Positions 7,548 through 14,519 of a stretch of DNA of 31,070 nucleotides are shown here, piece after piece (position 1 is the stretch's first letter; each line of letters opens with the position of its first letter). Source of the stretch: an uncultured Prevotella sp. (GTDB taxonomy: Bacteria; Bacteroidota; Bacteroidia; Bacteroidales; Bacteroidaceae); assembly GCA_900542795.1 (NCBI GenBank), contig UQPD01000005.1, positions 1-31,070 on the forward strand. The letters run 5' to 3'. A program made the position numbers and the translations under genes. The notes beneath the pieces are model-generated. The model was not told the origin of the DNA. It did no database searches and saw only the letters and a list, made by a program, of their open reading frames with translations.

Positions 7548-9452
7548 TTATCCTTCAATCTCACTCAGTTCGAGCCAACGCATAGATTTTTCGTCTAACT
7601 CGTCTGACAAAATGGGCAAGCGTTTGCTTTTTTCTGTCAACTCCTCTACTGAGAGAGCACCCGAACATAGGGCAGCTTCAAGCTCCTGTTTCTCTTGTTC
7701 AAGCGCTTCAATGTCCTTTTCGAGTTGTTGCAACTCTTGTTTCTCCTTAAAGGTAAGTTTGCGTTTCTTTTCGCCACCCCAAGTGTTTTGTTTGGTTTGT
7801 GTGGCAGACTTGTTGGCAGATTTTTCAGCTTGTGCCTCATGCTCTTGCAGAGATTTCCATTCGCGGTATTCAGAATAGTTGCCAGGGAAATCGTCAATTT
7901 TACCTTCGCCATTAAACACGAGTAAGTGGTCGACCACTTTATCCATAAAATAGCGGTCGTGGCTAACAACAATTACACAGCCACGGAAGTCCTGCAAATA
8001 CTCTTCAAGCACCTGTAGGGTAGCAATGTCTAAGTCGTTGGTAGGTTCATCGAGCACCAAGAAGTTAGGATTCTTCATCAATACGGTGCAGAGCTGCAAA
8101 CGTCGGCGTTCACCACCCGAGAGTTTATAAATGTAATCCTGTTGGTGTGCAGGGGGGAAGAGAAAATGGGTGAGGAATTGCATTGCTGTGAGATGGCGTC
8201 CACCGCCAAGGTCGATGGTTTCGGCAAACTTGCGTACAGCGTCAATTACCTTGTCTTGTTCGTTAAACGCCATGCCCTCTTGCGAAAAGTAGCCAAAGCG
8301 CACTGTTTCGCCAATTGAAAATTGTCCGCTATCTGGTTTCTCTATGCCCAAAAGCAATTTGATGAAAGTACTTTTGCCTGTGCCGTTTCCACCAACGATG
8401 CCCATCTTCTCGTAGCGCGAAAAGTTGTAATAGAAATTGTTGAGTATAACCTTCTTTGTGGTTTTGCCCTCAGCGTTAGGCACATCAAAAGCTTTGCAAA
8501 CATAGTCGGCTTCGAATATTTTGCTGCCAATATATCCGCTTTTAACCTCCAAACGCGCAGCTCGTTCCTCTCTGCGTTGTTTTGCGCGTTGTTCAAGTTC
8601 AACAAAAGCCTCTTTGCGATATCTGGCTTTTGTGCCTCGTGCGCAAGGCATGCGTCGCATCCAATCGAGTTCTTTGCGATAAAGGTTATTTGCTTTTGCA
8701 ATATTGGCATTTTGGGCAGCAATGCGTTGTTCGCGCTTGTCGAGGTAATACTCATAGTTTCCAGCATAGGCATACAACCCATTGTCATCAAGTTCTAAAA
8801 TGGTTTGACACACATTGTCTAAGAAGTAGCGGTCGTGTGTCACCATGAGTAATGCCTTTGTGGTGCGTTGCAAGTATCCTTCAAGCCATTCAATCATTTC
8901 AAGGTCCAAATGGTTGGTAGGTTCGTCAAGCACTAACAAGTCAGGGTCAGCCATCAAAACATTTGCTAACGCCACACGCTTAAGTTGTCCTCCCGAAAGT
9001 TCCTCAACAGGTTGCATAAAGTTAGAGATGTCTAACTTCGACAAAATCTGTTTTGCTTTTAGTTCAAAGTCCCAAGCTTCGCGACGTTCCATTTCATCGA
9101 TAAGCTCGCTTAGTCCTGGGTTGCCAGGTGTAGCAAGACATTGTTCGTATTTGCTGATAAGAGCTGACAAGTCGCCACCACGCTGAAAACAAGCATCAAT
9201 AACCGTAGTTCCAGGTTCGAACACAGGTGTTTGTTCCAAAATGGCAATGTTGGCATCGCGACGTGTAATGATATTGCCGTTATCGTAGTCTTCTTTTCCT
9301 GCAAGAATATTCAGCAGCGTGCTTTTTCCTGCACCATTGTGTGCAATAAGTCCCACCTTTTGTCCGTCTGCCACCGAAAAGCTAATATCGTTAAACAATT
9401 CGAGTGCGCCAAAGCGTTTTGTAAGGTGTTGTATGTCGAGAAGTGGAGTCAT
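7548..9452 (-). CDS. uup: ABC-F ATPase, Uup type
   Basis: This 634-residue soluble protein has two ABC domains and no membrane segments. ABC-F proteins act on ribosomes; Uup is also tied to genome stability and transposon precise excision in E. coli. Domain 1 has Walker A HNGAGKS (38-44), signature LSGGQ (152-156) and Walker B LLVLDEP (172-178). A basic interdomain linker (about 240-310) includes the family segment RRMPCARGTKARYR. Domain 2 has GGNGTGKS (354-361), LSGGE (444-448) and FLVLDEP (464-470). The C-terminus (about 562-634) is the lysine-rich coiled coil typical of Uup, with KLTFKEKQELQQLE. Both ATP sites look intact, unlike the second ABC-F in this window. It lies between the GH109-like gene (55 bases upstream, with a small hairpin) and rarA (24 bases downstream). 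Confidence 0.92.
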   Translation of the reverse strand: MTPLLDIQHLTKRFGALELFNDISFSVADGQKVGLIAHNGAGKSTLLNILAGKEDYDNGNIITRRDANIAILEQTPVFEPGTTVIDACFQRGGDLSALISKYEQCLATPGNPGLSELIDEMERREAWDFELKAKQILSKLDISNFMQPVEELSGGQLKRVALANVLMADPDLLVLDEPTNHLDLEMIEWLEGYLQRTTKALLMVTHDRYFLDNVCQTILELDDNGLYAYAGNYEYYLDKREQRIAAQNANIAKANNLYRKELDWMRRMPCARGTKARYRKEAFVELEQRAKQRREERAARLEVKSGYIGSKIFEADYVCKAFDVPNAEGKTTKKVILNNFYYNFSRYEKMGIVGGNGTGKSTFIKLLLGIEKPDSGQFSIGETVRFGYFSQEGMAFNEQDKVIDAVRKFAETIDLGGGRHLTAMQFLTHFLFPPAHQQDYIYKLSGGERRRLQLCTVLMKNPNFLVLDEPTNDLDIATLQVLEEYLQDFRGCVIVVSHDRYFMDKVVDHLLVFNGEGKIDDFPGNYSEYREWKSLQEHEAQAEKSANKSATQTKQNTWGGEKKRKLTFKEKQELQQLEKDIEALEQEKQELEAALCSGALSVEELTEKSKRLPILSDELDEKSMRWLELSEIEG

Positions 9453-9470
9453 TGTTGGGAGTAGTTATGT

Positions 9471-9497
9471 TAAGTAGGTGTATTGAATGCCTACTTA
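9471..9497. repeat. AAGTAGG hairpin in the uup leader
   Basis: TAAGTAGG (9471-9478) pairs with CCTACTTA (9490-9497) over an 11-base loop, between the GH109-like stop and the uup start. The left arm, TTAAGTAGGTG, recurs in other spacers at 15760-15770 and 18543-18553. Confidence 0.55.
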
Positions 9498-9507
9498 TAT
9501 AGAATAG

Positions 9508-10680
9508 TTAGGGTCTAAATTGTGGAATCTCTACTGAGATACCTCCGTTTTTAGCAGAAATCTGTGTTAACTCTGCCAAACACGACCATTCAGCAGCATC
9601 ATATACATCCATATCGAGTGGAAGACCTTGCTGTAAGCAGGCAATAAAACGTGAGTCCATGGCATAATTCATGGCATTCTTCACGCCAAGTTCTGTGCCT
9701 TTCTTCCACAATAATGCGGTGGGTGTTGTGGCATAGTTATCTAATAACTGATGAGCAGCCTCACCACATAATGTCTCGTTATTTTCTATTTGCACAGTAA
9801 CTATGGGATATTTCTGTGCAAACCCCTTTGTGCCACAAATGGTTTGCATGCGGCTGTAGGGGCGTGGCGTTGTAACATCGAGTTGTAGTAAAATGCTTAC
9901 TCCATTTGCTGTTTGAATCAACGAATTGTTGATTTTACCCACACAAGTTCCGTTTTCCTTATTTTCTACGCCTTTACTTGTTATGGAGGTAAGACTGACC
10001 ATGCGGTCAGTGTTATGAAAATCGAGCAACTGTGCAATCGGACCAATGCCATGAGTGGGGTAGGGATTACCGCCATGTTGTGCACACGATTGCAACATCC
10101 AATTGTGGTGTGTGTCTTTTTTGCCACAATCGTCCATGTCGCATGCAGTGCCTAAATGGTGAATGTAGGCGCCTTCGCAATGTGTGATTTGTCCAAACAG
10201 ACCTTGTTGGTGCATTTGCAATGTTTCAAGGGCGAAGAGGTCGTAGCAGCAATTCTCGGTCATAAAGAGATGGCGCTGTGTCTCCTCAGCTGTACGTACC
10301 AACTGCCAACATTCTTCAATCGTTGTAGCTGCAGGCACCTCAACTGCTACATGCTTGCCACACTTCATGGCGTGTACAGCAATGGGGGTGTGCGAACTCC
10401 ATTCAGTGCAAACATACAGAAGGTCTACATCCTCGTAGTTGCAAACATTCTTCCAAGCGTCAAGTCCTTGTAGAGTTTGGGCAATAGGTCGACCTTGAGC
10501 TTGCAACATTTGATTGGCTTTGTCCAATCGTTCTTGATGCAAGTCTACAATATAACGGAATTCTGCTCCTTTAATATAAGCATACCTTTCAAGTGTTTTC
10601 ATTCCTCTGTCTCCCAAGCCAATAAGGGCTATGCGTACGTGGGGGATAGGGGGATATGTAAGTTGTATGGCAGATGGCAT
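9508..10680 (-). CDS. Gfo/Idh/MocA-family protein related to GH109 NAD-dependent glycosidases
   Basis: This 390-residue protein has an N-terminal NAD-binding Rossmann fold (IALIGLGDRG, residues 18-26). GH109 enzymes cleave alpha-N-acetylgalactosamine through transient oxidation by tightly bound NAD. Motifs typical of that family are present: EVPAATTIEECW (114-125), ENCCYDLF (142-149), GAYIHHL (170-176) and NPYPTHGIGP (205-214), whose Tyr and His correspond to proposed catalytic residues. Many GH109 members carry a Tat or lipoprotein signal; here the protein starts almost directly with the Rossmann fold, so it is predicted cytosolic. It starts 44 bases beyond the L31 terminator. No sugar transporter or other glycosidase is adjacent. 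The family is fairly sure; the substrate is not. Confidence 0.82.
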   Translation of the reverse strand: MPSAIQLTYPPIPHVRIALIGLGDRGMKTLERYAYIKGAEFRYIVDLHQERLDKANQMLQAQGRPIAQTLQGLDAWKNVCNYEDVDLLYVCTEWSSHTPIAVHAMKCGKHVAVEVPAATTIEECWQLVRTAEETQRHLFMTENCCYDLFALETLQMHQQGLFGQITHCEGAYIHHLGTACDMDDCGKKDTHHNWMLQSCAQHGGNPYPTHGIGPIAQLLDFHNTDRMVSLTSITSKGVENKENGTCVGKINNSLIQTANGVSILLQLDVTTPRPYSRMQTICGTKGFAQKYPIVTVQIENNETLCGEAAHQLLDNYATTPTALLWKKGTELGVKNAMNYAMDSRFIACLQQGLPLDMDVYDAAEWSCLAELTQISAKNGGISVEIPQFRP

Positions 10681-10723
10681 ATATTTATGGTATTATCAGA
10701 TGGATGAGAATCGCCCTAAAAGC

Positions 10724-10760
10724 AAAAAAAGTGGATACGCCTTTACAGACACATCCACTT
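10724..10760 (-). terminator. Rho-independent terminator of rpmE2
   Basis: Read on the minus strand, AAGTGGAT, a 16-base loop and ATCCACTT are followed by a run of T (ATCCACTTTTTTTGC). It lies about 60 bases after the L31 stop and 44 bases before the next gene on the same strand, so it separates the two transcription units. Confidence 0.75.
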
Positions 10761-10822
10761 ACCACTTGGGTGTTACCTTGCCCTTTGATAAGAACTATCT
10801 ATAGAGCGTAAAGTAAGGAGAA

Positions 10823-11074
10823 TTACTTACGGCTCTTACCGTAACGGCTCATGAACTTGTCTACACGACCGGCAGTGTCTACGAGCTTAGACTTACCTGT
10901 GTAGAAGGGGTGAGAAGTGCTCGAGATTTCGAGCTTCACTACGGGATAAGTTTCGCCTTCGAATTCAACTGTGTCAGTTGTCTTGCAGGTTGAACGTGAA
11001 AGGAACATGTCGCCGTTGCTCATGTCTTTGAATACTACGGGACGATAATTCTCAGGGTGAATACCTTGTTTCAT
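10823..11074 (-). CDS. rpmE2: Ribosomal protein L31, zinc-independent type B
   Basis: This 83-residue large-subunit protein bridges to the 30S head. The sequence [19 protein letters not shown] is the typical type B (C-minus) start, so I place the start at 11074 and not at upstream in-frame codons reaching 11101. It has a single Cys and lacks the CxxC zinc pair of type A L31. The ending [10 protein letters not shown] is basic as expected. A good promoter (TTTG, 19 bases, TACTTTTG) lies upstream and leaves a leader of about 70 bases. A strong terminator follows, so it forms a single-gene unit. In several bacteria type B paralogues are induced under zinc limitation; no Zur site was recognised here. 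Confidence 0.96.
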   Translation of the reverse strand: MKQGIHPENYRPVVFKDMSNGDMFLSRSTCKTTDTVEFEGETYPVVKLEISSTSHPFYTGKSKLVDTAGRVDKFMSRYGKSRK

Positions 11075-11148
11075 TTTGCTATAGCTTTTATGGTTTATCA
11101 AATTGTTTTGGTAACAACTTAGTGTAATGGTCGTTGTTTTATCGGCTG

Positions 11149-11179
11149 CAAAAGTACTATTTTTTATTTAAGTCACAAA
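11149..11179 (-). promoter_or_regulatory. rpmE2: Promoter of rpmE2
   Basis: On the minus strand, TTTG (11176-11179), 19 bases, then TACTTTTG (11149-11156) match the Bacteroidota -33/-7 promoter. It is back to back with the promoter of the DUF3256 gene. Confidence 0.8.
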
Positions 11180-11196
11180 ACATTGCACGCTTTTTC

Positions 11197-11228
11197 TTTG
11201 TTTTTTAAGTGTTTATCTCCTAACTTTG
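11197..11228 (+). promoter_or_regulatory. Promoter of the DUF3256 gene
   Basis: TTTG (11197-11200), a 20-base spacer and TAACTTTG (11221-11228) form a near-perfect Bacteroidota promoter. The ATG begins 5 bases after the -7 box. Transcription should start at or within a few bases of the start codon, so the mRNA would be leaderless or nearly so. This also rules out the upstream TTG at 11183 as the start. Confidence 0.8.
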
Positions 11229-11233
11229 CGCCC

Positions 11234-11863
11234 ATGAAATCATTTTTTTACACCCTACTACTATTCGTGTTCGTTGCAAGTCCGCTTTCAGCGCAACACT
11301 ACATCGACAAGTTTTTTGCCAATATACCTTCGAGTGTATTGTCTATTATTGATAACACCTCTCGTCTTGATATGATAGACCTTTATAATAATGGCATGCA
11401 TGCGCAAGCTGAGAATTTGTATGGCGGTTTGTCGCGAATTGTAAAAAAGTCAGACTATTATCTTGATGTGAAACTTACAGAGTCAAGCTCATGGCAAATG
11501 CGTATCATGCCTTCGGCGCACGATACGCTGATTGTTTGTGTACACTCAGTAACAGCAAATAGCACCAGTTCAACCTTACGCTTTTATAAGCAAGATTGGC
11601 ATCCTGTTAAGCACGATATAGCTGTTCCTTCGTTCAATCATTTTTTGGTGCCTAAGCCTAAGTTGTCTGCTACTCGCATTCAAACATTAGAGTCTGAATT
11701 AAAACTTCTCCCTATAAAGATAACATTAGACGAGAAACAGCCTCTTCTTTTCTTTGAACTCAGCACAGAAGCTTTATCCATTGCAGATAGGGCAGATGCA
11801 AAACTAATGCTTAAAATTCTGACCTTTGACTTGTTAGCAAATAAGTTTGTGGAGAAGGTATAG
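11234..11863 (+). CDS. DUF3256 family secreted/periplasmic protein
   Basis: This 209-residue protein belongs to a Bacteroidales family of unknown function. Residues 1-20 form a clear Sec signal peptide (charged Met-Lys, hydrophobic core LLLFVFVA, cleavage after LSA), so the mature protein is exported, probably to the periplasm. Family features are the segment SRLDMIDLYNNGM near residue 45, then alternating beta-strand-like stretches with SSSWQMRIMPS. The start at 11234 is chosen because it gives a clean signal peptide and lies directly after the promoter; a longer TTG start at 11183 would overlap the promoter. No lipobox Cys is present. It stands alone between divergent rpmE2 and the downstream methyltransferase unit, followed by the second GCGCCAG palindrome. 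Export is well supported; the role is unknown. Confidence 0.85.
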   Translation: MKSFFYTLLLFVFVASPLSAQHYIDKFFANIPSSVLSIIDNTSRLDMIDLYNNGMHAQAENLYGGLSRIVKKSDYYLDVKLTESSSWQMRIMPSAHDTLIVCVHSVTANSTSSTLRFYKQDWHPVKHDIAVPSFNHFLVPKPKLSATRIQTLESELKLLPIKITLDEKQPLLFFELSTEALSIADRADAKLMLKILTFDLLANKFVEKV

Positions 11864-11922
11864 CTAATGCAAGACTATTAACTTACTTGGTAGTTTTTAA
11901 TTCGTAATTTTTGAACGATTTA

Positions 11923-11986
11923 GATGGAACCATCAAGGTTTCTCGCGCCAGTTTTACCCCATTCGAGAGGTAAGACTGGCGCGAGA
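11923..11986. repeat. GCGCCAG palindromic element, copy 2
   Basis: TCTCGCGCCAGTTTTACC (11941-11958) pairs with 11969-11986 through 18 positions, with one G-T wobble and a 10-base loop. A small imperfect palindrome, GATGGAACCATC (11923-11934), precedes it by 6 bases, as in copy 1. Relative to copy 1 the outer stem and ACCCCATTC are kept, while the middle of both arms has changed together. Confidence 0.8.
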
Positions 11987-12212
11987 AATATTAACTTTTA
12001 CTCAAACACAGTGTTTTATGGGTTGCTCTAAAAGTATCGTTGGTATATAAAAAAGTGTAACCTTGATGATTTGCAACTCAATTTGAGGTTGTTCATGACA
12101 TTCCTCAAAATGTAAAGGTTAAAAGTTTAATTTGTGTCATATTTTGACCTAATTAAAAAACACATCTCACTATTTTTGCGTTTTCTTTCGTATAAAATGG
12201 GTTATTTAGAAA

Positions 12213-12228
12213 TAACTTTGTAGCTTTG
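12213..12228 (+). promoter_or_regulatory. Tandem -7 boxes upstream of the rRNA methyltransferase
   Basis: TAACTTTG (12213-12220) and TAGCTTTG (12221-12228) are adjacent TAnnTTTG matches. No good -33 box was found at 19-21 bases. The predicted start site near 12232-12236 is only some 20 bases before the ATG at 12255 and about 60 before the ATG at 12297. Confidence 0.5.
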
Positions 12229-12296
12229 CGGTAATTTTGGGTGCTGAAGGCAGGATGATTTATTCAGTGCCTAAGAAGTTTTTACCGAAAAAAAGA

Positions 12297-13076
12297 ATGG
12301 CAGTAACTAAGCAAAATATTAAAGACATACATGCACTGAGCATGAAGAAACATCGCGATACAGGACAATGTTTTGTGGCAGAGGGTCCTAAAGTGGTGGG
12401 CGATTTGTTACCACTTATGTCATGTCGCGAACTTTATGCAAGTGCTGAATTCCTAAAAAACGTGGATGCAGATGTGCGCAAACACATCCGTCGCATTGAA
12501 GAGGTAGACCAAAAAACACTTGAACGTTTATCGTTACTCTGTGCACCGCGCGAGGCTTTAGCCGTCTTTGATAAACCGCAGGCCGATAATGATTTGTCGT
12601 TTTTGGCAACTTTGCCACAACAACACTTGTGTTTGGCACTCGATGCTGTGCAAGACCCTGGTAATCTCGGAACTATAGTGCGCATTGCTGATTGGTTTGG
12701 TATAGAACATATTTTTGCCTCGCCCAATACTGCAGATATTTATGCTCCAAAGGTGGTGCAAGCCACAATGGGTGCTGTGGGGCGCGTGAAAGTGCATTAT
12801 GTAGAGTTGCCCCTATTGCTTGACAATCTTGATGCCGATATACCCGTGTATGGCACATTCTTGGATGGGAAAAATATGTATAGTCAAGAACTTGCTGCCA
12901 ATGGCTTGATAGTGATGGGAAACGAGGGTAAAGGTATTTCGCCCGAAGTTGCTGCCCACATCAACCGCAAACTCTATATACCTCCCTTCCCTGAGGGACG
13001 TGATACAAGCGAAAGCCTCAATGTGGCGGTAGCTACAGCTGTGGTTTGTGCAGAGTTCCGCCGACGTGTGCAATAA
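12297..13076 (+). CDS. SpoU/TrmH-family RNA 2'-O-methyltransferase
   Basis: This 259-residue protein is a SPOUT-class methyltransferase that methylates a ribose 2'-OH in rRNA or tRNA using S-adenosylmethionine. The N-terminal substrate-binding domain (1-105) has the typical start TKQNIKDIHALSMKKHR and FVAEGPKVV. The SPOUT domain holds motif 1 DPGNLGTIVRIADWFG (Asn123, Arg129), motif 2 VMGNEGKGIS (207-215) and motif 3 PEGRDTSESLNVAVA, which forms the knot. The start is uncertain: ATG 12297 best matches relatives, while ATG 12255 or TTG 12237 would add 14 or 20 residues and fit the short leaders seen elsewhere here. It leads a plus-strand run with a glycosyltransferase 120 bases downstream. The family is secure; the exact target nucleotide is unknown. 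Confidence 0.9.
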   Translation: MAVTKQNIKDIHALSMKKHRDTGQCFVAEGPKVVGDLLPLMSCRELYASAEFLKNVDADVRKHIRRIEEVDQKTLERLSLLCAPREALAVFDKPQADNDLSFLATLPQQHLCLALDAVQDPGNLGTIVRIADWFGIEHIFASPNTADIYAPKVVQATMGAVGRVKVHYVELPLLLDNLDADIPVYGTFLDGKNMYSQELAANGLIVMGNEGKGISPEVAAHINRKLYIPPFPEGRDTSESLNVAVATAVVCAEFRRRVQ

Positions 13077-13196
13077 GCATGCTATGTGGTAAGATAAGTG
13101 GTGCACCATCCTTCTTAATAAGTTTAAGAAACTGTTAGATAATTATTGAAAATTAGAATATTGCACATTTTTGTTTTCATAATACTTTAAAATGTA

Positions 13197-14465
13197 ATGA
13201 TGTCGAACATGAGCTCAATATTTGATGACTATGGCATGTCGGTAGCCCTTTTGGTATTGGCTGCTGTGAGCTTGGTGCTGCTGTATGTGTCGCGACTGCG
13301 CCATTACAAATTATTACAAAAATATGCCGATTGGCAAAACGAAGCCCAAGAGGTTGAACTTGCTACTCATGATGCTTTACATCGTGGCGAGGGTGGAGGA
13401 ACGTTTAGTGGCTACCCTTTTGTGTCGATAATTGTGCCCGTAAATCATTTTAGTACAAATATCGAAAACTTGTTACACGCATTGTTTACGCAACAATATG
13501 CAGGGCAATTTGACGTTGTTTTGGTGGACGAGGAGCATACGGCTGACATGAAAGAACTGTTTAAACGTAATAAGGAACAGTATCCCGACTTGCGATATAC
13601 CTTTGTGCCCGAATCTTCGCGTAACATTGAGCGTCGCAAATTAGCCATTACGTTGGGCATTAAAGCCTCGTGTGGTGAGTGGGCACTTGTTCTGAGTTCT
13701 GAAAGCATGCCTGTTAATGAAAATTGGTTGCAGCATTTTGCACAGAATTTAGGTCCTGATGTAGACTTTGTGCAAGGATATTGCAATTATGAGGATGATG
13801 AATCTGCTATGGCACGTAGGGCTATATATGAACGTGTAACAGACTTTGCTACGCGCATGTTTGCTTACGAAAATGGTGTAACACTGTTTTGCAATGCAAC
13901 CAATTGGGCTGTTCGTAAAGAATGGTTTTTTGAACAGCAGGGCTTTTCAGATAGTTTGTTACTTGCTTTTGGCGAGGAAGCAATTTTTGCTAACCGACAT
14001 GTTGACGCCGAACGCAGTGCTTTGCTTTGTTCGCCTACAACAAAAATCAATGAACTCTTACCCTCAAAACATTTACTCAATGTAAATCGTGTGCATCATG
14101 CTGAGGTAAAACGCTGGTTAACGAGTTCTGCTCGTAAATATGCTTACACTACATCTGCGGCATCGTGGATGACCTATGTAAACATGCTTAGTTTGATTGT
14201 TTACACCATCGGACGCGTACTAACATTGTGTGAAGGTGCAAGTTATGAACTAAATTGTGTATTGACCGATGTGGCTTGTGTGTTGCTGTGGGTAGGCAGT
14301 GTCTTCCTTCCTATTAAGTTTGGGCAGATAGGGCTACATGCCTTGCACGAACGCAAGATGGGAATTTATCCCTTTGCTTATAACTTGCTACGCCCTTGGC
14401 ATACACTCTCTGTTATTTACGAACGATGGGGACACCAAAGAGATTTTGAACGAAAATTTTTATAA
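13197..14465 (+). CDS. Membrane-anchored family 2-like glycosyltransferase with degenerate DxD site
   Basis: This 422-residue protein has an N-terminal membrane helix (about 14-31), a cytosolic GT-A fold (about 74-310) and two C-terminal helices (about 324-345 and 354-376). The nucleotide-binding start YPFVSIIVPVNHF and a VLVDEEHT strand-D segment are typical of GT2. The expected DxD metal motif after the GEWALVL strand is replaced by SSES (167-170), so a canonical metal site seems absent. The later GFSDSLLLAFGEEAIFA retains the usual acidic Gly-Glu-Glu region. It may build envelope polysaccharide or glycolipid, or be an inactive partner. It is followed 54 bases later by an aminotransferase on the same strand. 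The general class is well supported; activity is uncertain. Confidence 0.82.
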   Translation: MMSNMSSIFDDYGMSVALLVLAAVSLVLLYVSRLRHYKLLQKYADWQNEAQEVELATHDALHRGEGGGTFSGYPFVSIIVPVNHFSTNIENLLHALFTQQYAGQFDVVLVDEEHTADMKELFKRNKEQYPDLRYTFVPESSRNIERRKLAITLGIKASCGEWALVLSSESMPVNENWLQHFAQNLGPDVDFVQGYCNYEDDESAMARRAIYERVTDFATRMFAYENGVTLFCNATNWAVRKEWFFEQQGFSDSLLLAFGEEAIFANRHVDAERSALLCSPTTKINELLPSKHLLNVNRVHHAEVKRWLTSSARKYAYTTSAASWMTYVNMLSLIVYTIGRVLTLCEGASYELNCVLTDVACVLLWVGSVFLPIKFGQIGLHALHERKMGIYPFAYNLLRPWHTLSVIYERWGHQRDFERKFL

Positions 14466-14519
14466 TCTGTGCGCTCGTCGTTTTTCGCGGCGAACGGATA
14501 CACAACCTATTGAAATATA

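Larger units (their letters stand above)
11864..12296. other. Intergenic region with palindromic element and folded segment
   Basis: This spacer of more than 400 bases holds the GCGCCAG hairpin (11941-11986), a divergent match to the MITE-like terminal repeat (TGGGTTGCTCTAAAAG, 12019-12034), a segment with nested inverted repeats (12058-12121) and two tandem TAnnTTTG boxes (12213-12228). No gene is supported apart from a possible earlier start of the methyltransferase. Confidence 0.65.

Noticed and set aside
10156..10473. Plus-strand open frame of 105 codons opposite the GH109-like gene
   Set aside because: It is an antisense shadow of a well-supported gene, with no family resemblance or promoter.
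11183..11233. Longer TTG start for the DUF3256 protein
   Set aside because: It would place coding sequence over the -33 and -7 boxes and put 17 residues before an otherwise perfect signal peptide.
12058..12121. tRNA-like gene
   Set aside because: A 7 bp closing stem is present, but there is no anticodon arm, T-loop GTTC-type motif or discriminator/CCA context.
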